From positions 1 to 46,756 of the IMG/VR virus record IMGVR_UViG_3300008107_000091: DNA of 46,756 nt; one strand, given 5' to 3'. The DNA comes from a virus. The notes under the pieces are model-generated. The model made no database searches. It was not told the origin of the DNA and saw only the letters and a program-made list of their open reading frames with translations. Within the stretch, counting starts at the first letter, position 1. Every line of letters starts with the position of its first letter. Shown here piece after piece: positions 14,681 through 22,465 of this stretch. The position numbers and the translations under genes were made by a program.

Positions 14681-14808
14681 TAGGTGGGGTCTGGCTATGC
14701 GAGGCGTGGTCGGGTTAGGTTAGGTCTGGCAAGGCAGGGTACGGTGTGGCGTGGCGTGGTCAGGCCGGGTTTGGTTGGGTATGGTTTTATTTTTACGAGG
14801 TAACAAGT

Positions 14809-15450
14809 ATGAATTCAGTACAGATTGGACGACAACGATTCAGTAACATCTTCTGGGGCATCGTGGATGAGCGGGTGGATGACTACCCGTATGAGGTCAT
14901 TGAGAAGATTGTTGAGGATCAGCAGAAGCTGCGTGCTGATGCAGACTACAACACCGGGTCAGTCCCGTATGACGATGCGGTAGAACTCTATAAGTTGGCG
15001 AAGTTCTTTCAGCCGAAGATCATTGCCGAGGTGGGTACGTTCATCGGTGTATCGACGACCGTGATGTATGAAGCTTGCAAAGGAGAGGTAGATATCTACA
15101 CCTGCGATGTGTCGAACGACATCAAGCTCAACCTACCGTTTCATGTCCACCAATACCCCAAGACATCATCGACAGATATGTTCAAGGACTTGGCCGATAA
15201 GAAGGTCAACGTGGACTTGCTGTATCTGGACGGTCGGTTGCAGCAAGAGGACTTCCAGTACTTCCCGAAGATTATTCATGACCAGACTATCTTTGTGTTC
15301 GACGACTTTGAAGGCATCGAGAAGGGCGTGGTCAACGCGATGATGTTGGAGGGTGCGAACCGACTGCTGATCTATCCGCGTGAGAGCAGGAAGACGGCGG
15401 TATCACTTCCGTTCACTTTGTTGCATTTTGTGCCGCAGGAGGCCACATGA
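14809..15450 (+). CDS. Class I SAM-dependent methyltransferase-like protein
   Basis: 213 residues from the ATG at 14809, behind CGAGG; upstream in-frame starts lie within the array and are rejected. Motif I is clear: IIAEVGTFIGVSTTVMYEA near residues 70-90. It is followed by IYTCDVSND (acidic end of strand 2) and VDLLYLDGRLQQEDF (motif IV region). This matches the Methyltransf_24-type Rossmann fold. The substrate is unknown. Because glycosyltransferases follow, sugar or small-molecule methylation is a fair guess. Its ATGA overlap links it to the next gene. Confidence 0.72.
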   Translation: MNSVQIGRQRFSNIFWGIVDERVDDYPYEVIEKIVEDQQKLRADADYNTGSVPYDDAVELYKLAKFFQPKIIAEVGTFIGVSTTVMYEACKGEVDIYTCDVSNDIKLNLPFHVHQYPKTSSTDMFKDLADKKVNVDLLYLDGRLQQEDFQYFPKIIHDQTIFVFDDFEGIEKGVVNAMMLEGANRLLIYPRESRKTAVSLPFTLLHFVPQEAT

Positions 15451-15563
15451 TCAGGTGGATACTGGGTTTATTCAAACGTGCTGACGAGTTTCGCAAGAAA
15501 GAATGGGCACATGTGCCGCCCCCTGCATGGGGAGCAAAGCGTGGTGGGAGGGATTACTGGTGA
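15447..15563 (+). CDS. 38-residue basic protein
   Basis: An ATG overlapping the methyltransferase stop opens 38 codons starting MIRWILGLFKRADEF and ending in an aromatic, basic tail (GGRDYW). The stop overlaps the GTG of the next gene. Tight coupling on both sides supports it. The N-terminal hydrophobic-basic segment may associate with membrane. No family is recognised. Confidence 0.5.
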   Translation: MIRWILGLFKRADEFRKKEWAHVPPPAWGAKRGGRDYW

Positions 15564-16165
15564 GTGACTATCGCGTAAAAATTAGTGTATCAAATGCGCG
15601 TATCAGACGAGCGATGGAAGCAGCGGGATATACATCCATACAGGCCATGTGCTTAGAACATAAACTGCGGCTCGACATAGTTTATAAGCTGGTCAACATG
15701 AAGATGTCACCGCTAGGTAATGACGGAAGGTGGCACTCCACGACGCTAAAACTAGCAGATGCTTTAAATGTTTTACCTGACGACCTGTTCAGCGAACGAC
15801 AAAAGACTGTTACGTTGAAGACCAACGAAGGGCATCGAGACGTAACAGAGTCAGAACTAGCTGCGATTGCCGCTGAGCAAAATTGGAACGAGCGGCTTGA
15901 AGATATGCGGGACAATGACGCGATCAACCAGATCGCTTCAGAAGAGACTGGGAAAGTGTTGAATGCTGCGATGGAGCATTTACTTACCCCGAAAGAGACA
16001 GAAATTATAAAGTGGCGGTACGGTTTTGAAGGTACACGCAAATCACTGGATGAGATAGGCGCAAAATATAATGTTTCCCGTGAGCGAATAAGACAAATAG
16101 AAAACAAAGCACTTAGGAAATTACGAAGGCCGTATGTGCAAAAGTTTTTTGAAGAAAATACATGA
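15560..16165 (+). CDS. HTH protein with a sigma70 region 4 domain
   Basis: 201 residues from a GTG at 15560 spaced eight bases after GGAGGG. Residues of about 8-85 look like an XRE-type helix-turn-helix (RRAMEAAGYTSIQAMCLEHK and the following LADALNVLPDDLF). The C-terminal 60 residues are a canonical region 4.2 of a primary sigma factor: LTPKETEIIKWRYGFEG, then SLDEIGAKYNVSRERIRQIE and KALRKLRRP. Region 2, needed to open the -10 element, is missing. So it is unlikely to be a full sigma factor. It more likely binds -35-like sites or the RNA polymerase flap and redirects host transcription. Confidence 0.78.
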   Translation: MSDYRVKISVSNARIRRAMEAAGYTSIQAMCLEHKLRLDIVYKLVNMKMSPLGNDGRWHSTTLKLADALNVLPDDLFSERQKTVTLKTNEGHRDVTESELAAIAAEQNWNERLEDMRDNDAINQIASEETGKVLNAAMEHLLTPKETEIIKWRYGFEGTRKSLDEIGAKYNVSRERIRQIENKALRKLRRPYVQKFFEENT

Positions 16166-18048
16166 GTTCAAAACAAATGAGTGAGAAGAAAGGGCAGACC
16201 CTAGCAGATGCAGCGAAGTCTATCTTCGACAAAGGCTTGGCAACGGCGGGTGAAGGCAAGTATGACGAGGCCATCGGCATCCTTGAGAACATCAATCAGA
16301 TTCACCCTGCCTTTGTTGCATCGGCTTTGCAGACCGGGCGTTGTCACTGGGAGATGCATCGTTGGCAACCGGCGAGAAAGTATTTTGAATTAGCGCAACG
16401 TCTCGACCCGACCAACGATGACACGGGCTGGACTCTGGGTTTGCTTGCTTTGCAGATGGGCGACTTCAAAGCTGGGTGGGAAGGTTACGAGCGACGATGG
16501 GGTAGCAAGACTTTTAACTCTCCTCGCATCTCTACGATCCATCCGCAGTGGGAGCAGGGTCTTGGCTTGGAGCGCCCGATTGTGTGGACGGAGCAGGGCA
16601 TCGGTGATCAGATTCTCTACGCATCGCTCATCGAGGCGTTGGCGAAGGAGGTCGAGTCCGTTGTTGTGCTAGTGGATATGCGGTTGGCTCCGCTGATGCA
16701 GCGTGGCTGCAAGGCCGAGAACGTGACGTTCCTGCCGCACAATGCCAAGGTCAAGATGACGGAGCATGACTCGCACATCCCGATTGCAAGCCTTGGTAAA
16801 TACTTTATCAATAGTGTTTACGACATCTTGCCAACCCGTAGTGAGAGTTACATCAAGGCTGACCCGCACCGGGTTGGACTGTTGAAGAAAGAACTCAAAT
16901 TGGAAGGCAAGCGAGTGATCGGCCTGTCATGGGCAAGTACTGCACCTGCCATCGGTGAGCATAAGTCTGTGGGATTGGAAGGGTTCAGGTCGCTGTTCGA
17001 TATACCCAACAGCGTGTTCATCAATCTTCAGTACGGCAAGCCGCAGGAAGAGGCGAAAGACTTTCACCCGAACCTGATCACGACGCACATTGATACCTTC
17101 TTGGACTTGGAGAACGTCGCTGCGCTTATGGAGTTGTGTGACGTAATCGTTTCTCCGTCCAATGCCAACGTGCATCTGGCTGCTGCGATGGGAAAGCCTG
17201 TCATGCTGCTCGATGCGAACAAGTTGTGGTACTGGAACAATCGAGCCGGGTATCGGAGTCTTTGGTATCCCGAGGTGAAGATCTTTCAGCGCGAGAACAT
17301 GAACGCTCCGTGGGACTTGCAGGTTCGCCAAGTCAAGGAAGAGTTGGAACGGATGTATATGCTGCGTGATCCCTCGTACAACCACTTTGCTTTCTTCCAT
17401 GTGGGCGATGACATTTCTCAGCCACAGAAGATGGTGAAGTCGCTGCTACGGCACAATCCTGATGCCTTCATCACGATGTATACGGATTGCTACACACCAG
17501 ATGTGATGGGTATCACGCGACGAGTGGAGAGCGAAGTTAATCGGGAAGAGTTGTGCTATCACCGAGTCAAGGCATACGCCGAAACCTACGCGAGTTCAAT
17601 CCTCCCCGCCATGTACTTGGATACGGATATGTTGGTGCAGGACAAGATCGTGGTGAAAGACTTGTTGGAGCCATACAAAGATGTAGTGTTCCTGCGAAGA
17701 GAGTTTCAGCGTGACGCGATCTTCAATGTTGACCAACGTGGGATCAACTTCTCCGAGTATGAAGGCAAGACGATTGACGAGGTGTATCCGTACGTAGGCT
17801 GCACAATCGTTGCCAAGAATCCGCAGGTGTGGAAGGACTTACTGGCGATCTACGATGCGCTCGATCCAAAGTTCCGCAGATGGTACGGCGACCAAGAAGC
17901 GTTACGTATCTATGCCAAAAAGTATCCCGAGCGGGTGAGCGAGATCAATGAGTCTGTGTATGGTTGTTTACCTGAACACAAGACCGACGATGCCAAGATC
18001 CTGCACTTCAAGGGCGAAGCACGAAAGAAGCTGTTCGAGGTGGCGTGA
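16162..18048 (+). CDS. TPR protein with two glycosyltransferase-like domains
   Basis: 628 residues. Residues of about 15-115 hold tetratricopeptide-like repeats (AGEGKYDEAIGILENINQIH). Residues 120-395 resemble the TPR-linked, GT-B-type transferases, with IVWTEQGIGDQILYASLIEA and a late CDVIVSPSNANVHLAAAMGK, which is the nucleotide-sugar region. Residues 400-628 form a second, GT-A-like domain with the acidic YLDTDMLVQ near 488, a DxD-type metal site. It could transfer two sugars in series. It overlaps neighbours by four and one bases. The acceptor, host glycan or phage structure, is unknown. Confidence 0.7.
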   Translation: MSSKQMSEKKGQTLADAAKSIFDKGLATAGEGKYDEAIGILENINQIHPAFVASALQTGRCHWEMHRWQPARKYFELAQRLDPTNDDTGWTLGLLALQMGDFKAGWEGYERRWGSKTFNSPRISTIHPQWEQGLGLERPIVWTEQGIGDQILYASLIEALAKEVESVVVLVDMRLAPLMQRGCKAENVTFLPHNAKVKMTEHDSHIPIASLGKYFINSVYDILPTRSESYIKADPHRVGLLKKELKLEGKRVIGLSWASTAPAIGEHKSVGLEGFRSLFDIPNSVFINLQYGKPQEEAKDFHPNLITTHIDTFLDLENVAALMELCDVIVSPSNANVHLAAAMGKPVMLLDANKLWYWNNRAGYRSLWYPEVKIFQRENMNAPWDLQVRQVKEELERMYMLRDPSYNHFAFFHVGDDISQPQKMVKSLLRHNPDAFITMYTDCYTPDVMGITRRVESEVNREELCYHRVKAYAETYASSILPAMYLDTDMLVQDKIVVKDLLEPYKDVVFLRREFQRDAIFNVDQRGINFSEYEGKTIDEVYPYVGCTIVAKNPQVWKDLLAIYDALDPKFRRWYGDQEALRIYAKKYPERVSEINESVYGCLPEHKTDDAKILHFKGEARKKLFEVA

Positions 18049-18716
18049 TGAAAATCTTTATCGGTTGGGACAGTCGTGAGGACATTGCATATCAGGTATG
18101 CAGAGAGTCGTTGGCTAGAAACTCTTCCGAGTGGCTCGACATCAAGCCGATCAAGCAGCAGGAGATGCGCGAACGGAACCTGTACTGGCGGGAGCATGAC
18201 CCTCTCTCCTCTACCGAGTTCTCTTTCACCCGTTTCCTCGTACCGTATCTTGCAGGATACGAAGGGTGGGCACTGTTTATGGACTGTGACTTCCTCTGGC
18301 GAGGCGATGTGGCAGGGATCATGGACTACGCTGACCCGAGCGTTCCTGTCATGGTGGTGCAGCACAGATACAAGCCGAAAGAGACGATCAAAATGGACGG
18401 TGCGGTACAACACCAATACCCGAGAAAGAATTGGTCGAGCCTGATGCTGTTCAACTGCGGCCACGAGAGTGTGAAGCATGGGCTGACATTGGAGCAGGTC
18501 AACATCGGCACTGGGATGTACTTACATCAACTGAAATGGGCGGGGACACACATCGGTGCGCTGCCGATTGCATACAACTACTTGGAAGGGTGGCATACGA
18601 AGAACGACTGCCCGAACCCCGTGGCTGTTCACTTCACACGAGGTGGCCCTTGGTTCAAAGACTGGGGCAACGTGGAATACGCCGACGAATGGTTAGCAGT
18701 AGCGAAGGAGATGTGA
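18048..18716 (+). CDS. Glycosyltransferase, GT-A type
   Basis: 222 residues from the ATG at 18048, one base inside the previous stop; a GTG at 18045 is the alternative. It opens with MKIFIGWDSRED, the nucleotide-sugar strand of many small transferases. FMDCDFLWRGDVA near residues 78-90 is the DxD motif. A late HFTRGGPWFKDW is the expected acceptor-side loop. It probably works with the preceding bifunctional protein. Confidence 0.75.
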   Translation: MKIFIGWDSREDIAYQVCRESLARNSSEWLDIKPIKQQEMRERNLYWREHDPLSSTEFSFTRFLVPYLAGYEGWALFMDCDFLWRGDVAGIMDYADPSVPVMVVQHRYKPKETIKMDGAVQHQYPRKNWSSLMLFNCGHESVKHGLTLEQVNIGTGMYLHQLKWAGTHIGALPIAYNYLEGWHTKNDCPNPVAVHFTRGGPWFKDWGNVEYADEWLAVAKEM

Positions 18717-18717
18717 C

Positions 18718-18987
18718 ATGGCAAGAGTAGAAGCAGCGGTGAAGCCGCCGAAGGATGCAGAGTACGCCGAGTTGATCGTGGATAAGACCCACGTGAAGGC
18801 TGTGCCGAGCGAGACGGTATGGGCAAAGATTGGTGACAACGGCGATCTTGAAGTCATCCGGTGGGACATCATCGAGATGTATGCCAAGCAGTACGACATC
18901 GACAATAACAATCGTACGCAGTCCCATGTGATGTGCAAATTATTAGTATTGGTGCGAGATGAAACGAGGAAAGAAAATCGAGGGTAA
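18718..18987 (+). CDS. Small protein of unknown function
   Basis: 89 residues starting MARVEAAVKPPKDAEYAELI. Mixed strands and helices with a basic tail. It follows the transferase by one base and its 3' end overlaps the next gene by 29 bases. No family is recognised. Confidence 0.5.
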   Translation: MARVEAAVKPPKDAEYAELIVDKTHVKAVPSETVWAKIGDNGDLEVIRWDIIEMYAKQYDIDNNNRTQSHVMCKLLVLVRDETRKENRG

Positions 18988-19390
18988 GGTCTACACGAGG
19001 CTATCGAGGTTCAACGTGGTTCTTACATTCGAGCAGTATAAGTTTTTACTGGAACGCAAACGTATAGCACGAGAATTTGACGAGCGTGTGAAATACAAAG
19101 ATTTAGTGGAGCTATGGGGTATTGCTCAATACCACATGGCAGGTGCAGTTCACCGAGGTATAAAACAGTATGACGACAGAATCAAAGCCGAGGGTGGTAA
19201 CGGAAACGTCAATGATTGTAGACAATCTGTCCCCGCCCGGCGCGTGGAAAGACGAACTGAAAGCTGCCCCTTGGGGCTATGGTCAAAGTCAGCAGAAGCG
19301 CGTCGAGCGATCCTTGCAGAATATACGGAGAGCGGGACTGTTCGACGAGGCTACAGTCCTCTCGTTAGAGTTGAGTACTTTGAAGACTGA
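18959..19390 (+). CDS. Basic helical protein; C-terminal part uncertain
   Basis: 143 residues as an open frame, start behind GGTGCGAG. The first 80 residues look real: basic N-terminus, YTRLSRFNVVLTFEQYKFLL and a charged helix. After about residue 80 the sequence becomes Arg/Ser-rich and unlike a folded protein, exactly where another good frame begins at 19170. Either the two genes overlap by 221 bases or this one carries a frame disruption that lost its true stop. DNA binding is possible from charge only. Confidence 0.45.
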   Translation: MKRGKKIEGKVYTRLSRFNVVLTFEQYKFLLERKRIAREFDERVKYKDLVELWGIAQYHMAGAVHRGIKQYDDRIKAEGGNGNVNDCRQSVPARRVERRTESCPLGLWSKSAEARRAILAEYTESGTVRRGYSPLVRVEYFED

Positions 19391-19436
19391 ACTGGATCAC
19401 TTGCGGGAAAGGGTGGAGATGGCAAAATTTAAATAG
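19170..19436 (+). CDS. Small coiled-coil protein, overlapping frame
   Basis: 88 residues starting MTTESKPRVVTETSMIVDNL. The middle is WGYGQSQQKRVERSLQNIRR and the end a leucine-rich coiled coil (LSLELSTLKTELDHLRERVE). Its composition is more protein-like than the competing frame over 19170-19390. A stop lies three codons upstream in its own frame, so it is not a simple fusion with the preceding gene. Confidence 0.55.
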   Translation: MTTESKPRVVTETSMIVDNLSPPGAWKDELKAAPWGYGQSQQKRVERSLQNIRRAGLFDEATVLSLELSTLKTELDHLRERVEMAKFK

Positions 19437-19452
19437 GGTAAAATCATGACCT

Positions 19453-19878
19453 ATGAAGATCACCTATGGGCAAGTTGATCCTTCAGATCCGGGCATCAAG
19501 CGGCAACTAAAAGTGCTGCAAAAGGCGTGTCTCCCGGCGGATGGTCTGTACTTTCCCGAGGACGGGGTGTGGTGGATGGCGCACCACAGGGCTACCCCAG
19601 TTGGATTTAGTTGTCTGTCGCCATCACAGCAAATGGAAGACGGGATATATCTGGGTCGTTGTGGTGTGCTGAGTGCCTACAGGGGGTACGGTATTCAGCG
19701 GCAGATGATCCGGCTGCGAGTTCAGTGGGCTAGAAGGCATGGGTATAGATGGGCTGTGTCGGATACCACCGACAATATACCGAGTGCCAACAACCTGATC
19801 TCGTGTGGCTTCAGGCTATACACCCCCAAAGTTTTGTACTCGTTCGCAAGAGCGTTGTACTGGAAGAAAAGACTTTGA
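19453..19878 (+). CDS. GNAT-family acetyltransferase
   Basis: 141 residues. The acetyl-CoA-binding motif A is visible: GRCGVLSAYRGYGIQRQMIR near residues 75-95, with RGYGIQ as the pyrophosphate loop. The following NIPSANNLISCGFRLY is the usual motif B region. The size fits a minimal GNAT. It would transfer an acetyl group to an amine; the substrate is not predictable. The start is set by the first ATG after the previous gene; no strong ribosome site is seen. Confidence 0.78.
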   Translation: MKITYGQVDPSDPGIKRQLKVLQKACLPADGLYFPEDGVWWMAHHRATPVGFSCLSPSQQMEDGIYLGRCGVLSAYRGYGIQRQMIRLRVQWARRHGYRWAVSDTTDNIPSANNLISCGFRLYTPKVLYSFARALYWKKRL

Positions 19879-19887
19879 GGGGGGTTG

Positions 19888-20268
19888 ATGCCATACAAGG
19901 ACGAGGCCGTACGCAAGGCCAAGCAGAAGCTGTACTCACGGAAGTGGTACGAAGGAAATCGGAAAGAAGTTATTAAAAGAGCGAGAAAGGACAGAGATAA
20001 AAACAGAGTAGAGTGGATCGCATACAAGTCGAAGCAGCGGTGTAGTCATTGTCGGAAAAAGCACCCGGCTATCATTGACTTTCACCATGTCATCAAAGAA
20101 GGTAAGCGATCTGTTAATTACTTGGCTGTGAGACAAAGAAACATAACCGAGGCAATCAAGGAAGCAGAGGAGAAATGCATACCGCTCTGTGCCAACTGCC
20201 ATCGGATACTGCACTGGATTGAGACGAGAAGAGCGATGTACAAAAGGAGAAAGAAGGGTGGAAATTGA
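19888..20268 (+). CDS. HNH-type endonuclease-like protein
   Basis: 126 residues from the ATG at 19888 behind GAGGGG. The N-terminal 50 residues are very basic. The zinc site has two Cys pairs, CSHCRKKH and CANCHRI, around residues 52-100, with the catalytic-type DFHHV between them. This is the HNH layout of small phage nucleases, free-standing or packaging-associated. No intron is near, so homing is not obvious. A role in DNA cleavage is inferred. Confidence 0.72.
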   Translation: MPYKDEAVRKAKQKLYSRKWYEGNRKEVIKRARKDRDKNRVEWIAYKSKQRCSHCRKKHPAIIDFHHVIKEGKRSVNYLAVRQRNITEAIKEAEEKCIPLCANCHRILHWIETRRAMYKRRKKGGN

Positions 20269-20464
20269 GGACGATATCTTGGATTTGATTCAGGCATTAC
20301 CCACTGAAATCAACGATGCTTCGACGACAACAGAGATGAAGTTTCTCACTGTGGGCAGCGTGTTGTGGGCTTGTCGGGACGAGATTATTTGGTTACGCAA
20401 AGAGGTAGCGAGGTTGAAGAATGACAGTCGTCGTAAAAAAGCAAAGAAGATGTACGGAGTGTAA
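20258..20464 (+). CDS. Small acidic-to-basic helical protein
   Basis: 68 residues from a GTG at 20258, ten bases after AGGAGA, overlapping the HNH gene end. It begins MEIEDDILDLIQALPTEIND, and the C-terminus is a Lys/Arg-rich helix (WLRKEVARLKNDSRRKKAKK). The longer frame from 20189 runs inside the HNH gene and is rejected. Function unknown. Confidence 0.5.
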   Translation: MEIEDDILDLIQALPTEINDASTTTEMKFLTVGSVLWACRDEIIWLRKEVARLKNDSRRKKAKKMYGV

Positions 20465-20606
20465 GCGTAAGTTCGCTACTCCAGAATCGTTCAGAGCACA
20501 TCGTTATAAGTTCGGCAGTTGCCGGTCGGTCGAAGCATTGGGCATCGCCGGTTTTGTGGAAACAGCAAAGGGTTGGCATCTAATCAGGATGAAGGTAGCT
20601 AAATGA
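20421..20606 (+). CDS. Small zinc-finger protein
   Basis: 61 residues starting MTVVVKKQRRCTECKRKFAT. One finger is visible, CTECKRKFATPESFRAHRYK with a later Cys (FGSCRS), a C2HC variant of the classical finger. The N-terminus is basic. It overlaps the previous gene by 44 bases and the polymerase start by four, so it may be co-translated with the polymerase and act on DNA. Confidence 0.6.
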   Translation: MTVVVKKQRRCTECKRKFATPESFRAHRYKFGSCRSVEALGIAGFVETAKGWHLIRMKVAK

Positions 20607-22465
20607 GTTTTGTCACGTTAGATTTTGAAACCTACTATGCCCCGGACTACGGGCTGAAGAAGCTCACGACCGAGGAGTACATCAACAACCCACGCTTTGA
20701 AGTGATCGGCGTGGCGATGAAGATTGATGACGATGCTCCCGTGTGGTTCAGCGGTACGAAGGAAGAGACCAAGGCTTGGCTCAACCAAGTTGATTGGACT
20801 AACTCCGCACTGCTTTGCCACAACATGCAGTTTGATGGAGCGATCTTGTCGTGGTACTTCGGGATCACGCCTGCTAAATATTTCGATACGCTGTGTATGG
20901 CTCGGGCTATTCATGGTGTCGATGCAGGTGGATCGTTGGCTGCGCTGGCAGAGCGGTATGGTCTTGGTAAGAAAGGTACGGAAGTTGTCGATGCCCTCGG
21001 TAAACGCCGCGCTGACTTTAGCAAGGAAGACTTGGCGCGTTATGCAGGATATTGCATAAACGATGTAAACCTAACCTACAAACTTTTCATTCGGCTTCTC
21101 GAAGAGGGGTTCCCGTCACCCGAGCTTGACCTAATCGACATGACTTTGCGGATGTACACGCAGCCGGTGTTGACGGTTGATGATGCGTTACTGGTAACGC
21201 GGCTTGAAGAGATCAAGCAAGAGAAGTCTACGCTGTTGTCTGGGCTGATGAGCAAGCTGGGCTGCGAGACAGAGGAAGATGTCCGCAAGAAGTTGGCCAG
21301 CAATCCGCAGTTCGCTGCGCTCCTGACCGAGTTTGGGATCACGCCCCCGACTAAGATCAGCCCGACTACGAACAAGGAAACATTTGCCCTTGCCAAGAAT
21401 GACGAGGGTTTCATCGAGCTAACGGAGCATGACGATCCGTTTATTCAGCAGTTATGTGCCGTTCGTCTCGGCACCAAGTCAACCATAGAGGAGTCACGCA
21501 TTGAACGCTTTATTCATATTGGTGCTAGGAATCGCGGCAGGCTACCTATCCCGCTCAAGTATTACGGCGCTCACACGGGTCGTTGGGCAGGCTCGGAAGC
21601 CGTCAACTTTCAAAACCTTCCTTCAAGAGACAAGAGAAAGAAGGCACTCAAGAATTCAGTGGTGGCTCCGCCAAAGCATGTCATTATCAACTGCGACTCC
21701 TCGCAGATCGAGGCTCGCGTCCTTGCGTGGTTGGCTGGCCAAGAAGATGTAGTCAAGCAGTTCCGTGATGGCGAGGATGTGTATTCGATCTTTGCCACGA
21801 AGATCTACAAGAAGCAGATCAGCAAGGCCAACCCGGTCGAGCGGTTCGTCGGTAAGACCTGCGTCCTTGGACTGGGCTACGGCACCGGAGCGAAGAAGCT
21901 TCAGCATACGTTGAAGACTCAACCTCCGGGGGCTGACCTGCCTGAAGAGGAATGCAAGCGCATCGTCGATCTGTACCGCAGTGCCAACCACAAGATTCCG
22001 GCGTTGTGGGAAGAGTGCGACAGGGCTTTGGTGCATCTGTCTGGTTGGCCAACCGGAGCCAAAGAGTATTCCATCGGTAAGCACAAGTGCTTGTGGATCA
22101 CGCCGCAAGGGATTCGCCTGCCGAATGGATTACATATCCGCTACTCGAAGCTGCGTAAGAGCAACGACCGGTTCATCTATGACTCACGCAAAGGTATCCA
22201 GTCTATCTGGGGCGGAGCGATGGTCGAGAACGTGGTGCAGGCTTTGGCTCGCATCATCGTGGGTGAGCAGATGCTAGAGATCCAGAAGCAGGGTTATCGC
22301 CCTGTGTTGACGGTGCATGACGCGGCTGTGATCGTGGCACCAAAAAGCGATATGGAACATGCGCTTACGACGATTACTCAAGTGATGTCAACGCCACCTG
22401 CGTGGGCTGAGGGCTTGCCCGTCGCGTGTGAAGCAAAGTATGGTGAGTCTTATGGCGAATGTTAA
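20603..22465 (+). CDS. Family A DNA polymerase with 3'-5' exonuclease
   Basis: 620 residues. The exonuclease domain opens with FVTLDFETYY (DxE) and continues with LLCHNMQFDGAIL and YCINDVNLTYKL. Polymerase motif A is INCDSSQIEARVLAWLAGQ near residue 365, motif B is FVGKTCVLGLGYG near 415, and motif C is VLTVHDAAVIV near 571. The usual HDE of motif C is HDA here; the catalytic Asp is kept. The family copies phage DNA. It overlaps the upstream zinc-finger gene by four bases and the downstream nuclease gene by 14. Confidence 0.9.
   Translation: MSFVTLDFETYYAPDYGLKKLTTEEYINNPRFEVIGVAMKIDDDAPVWFSGTKEETKAWLNQVDWTNSALLCHNMQFDGAILSWYFGITPAKYFDTLCMARAIHGVDAGGSLAALAERYGLGKKGTEVVDALGKRRADFSKEDLARYAGYCINDVNLTYKLFIRLLEEGFPSPELDLIDMTLRMYTQPVLTVDDALLVTRLEEIKQEKSTLLSGLMSKLGCETEEDVRKKLASNPQFAALLTEFGITPPTKISPTTNKETFALAKNDEGFIELTEHDDPFIQQLCAVRLGTKSTIEESRIERFIHIGARNRGRLPIPLKYYGAHTGRWAGSEAVNFQNLPSRDKRKKALKNSVVAPPKHVIINCDSSQIEARVLAWLAGQEDVVKQFRDGEDVYSIFATKIYKKQISKANPVERFVGKTCVLGLGYGTGAKKLQHTLKTQPPGADLPEEECKRIVDLYRSANHKIPALWEECDRALVHLSGWPTGAKEYSIGKHKCLWITPQGIRLPNGLHIRYSKLRKSNDRFIYDSRKGIQSIWGGAMVENVVQALARIIVGEQMLEIQKQGYRPVLTVHDAAVIVAPKSDMEHALTTITQVMSTPPAWAEGLPVACEAKYGESYGEC

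Larger units (their letters stand above)
14271..14785 (+). repeat. GGYNN pentanucleotide array, four blocks
   Basis: Ninety pentamers in strict five-base register form four blocks: 14271-14385 (23 units), 14406-14510 (21), 14534-14658 (25) and 14681-14785 (21). In every unit the second base is G and the third is a pyrimidine. The first is G in 85 of 90; the exceptions are at 14351, 14366, 14478 and 14698 (T) and 14581 (A). The other two positions vary, and all sixteen dinucleotides occur. Blocks are separated by three identical 22-base elements. The top strand is G-rich and matches the direction of the flanking genes. Open frames through it give only low-complexity five-residue repeats, so I do not call it coding. 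Confidence 0.95.

Noticed and set aside
14532-14723. An open frame of 63 codons through array block 3 and part of block 4
   Set aside because: It starts at a TTG, reads only the pentamer pattern as a low-complexity five-residue repeat, and crosses a separator. The strict five-base register is better explained at the nucleic-acid level.
14271-14785. A CRISPR array
   Set aside because: The repeated unit is five bases, the separators are 22 bases and the variable part is two bases per unit. No spacer-sized unique segments lie between equal direct repeats, and no cas1/cas2 genes are present.
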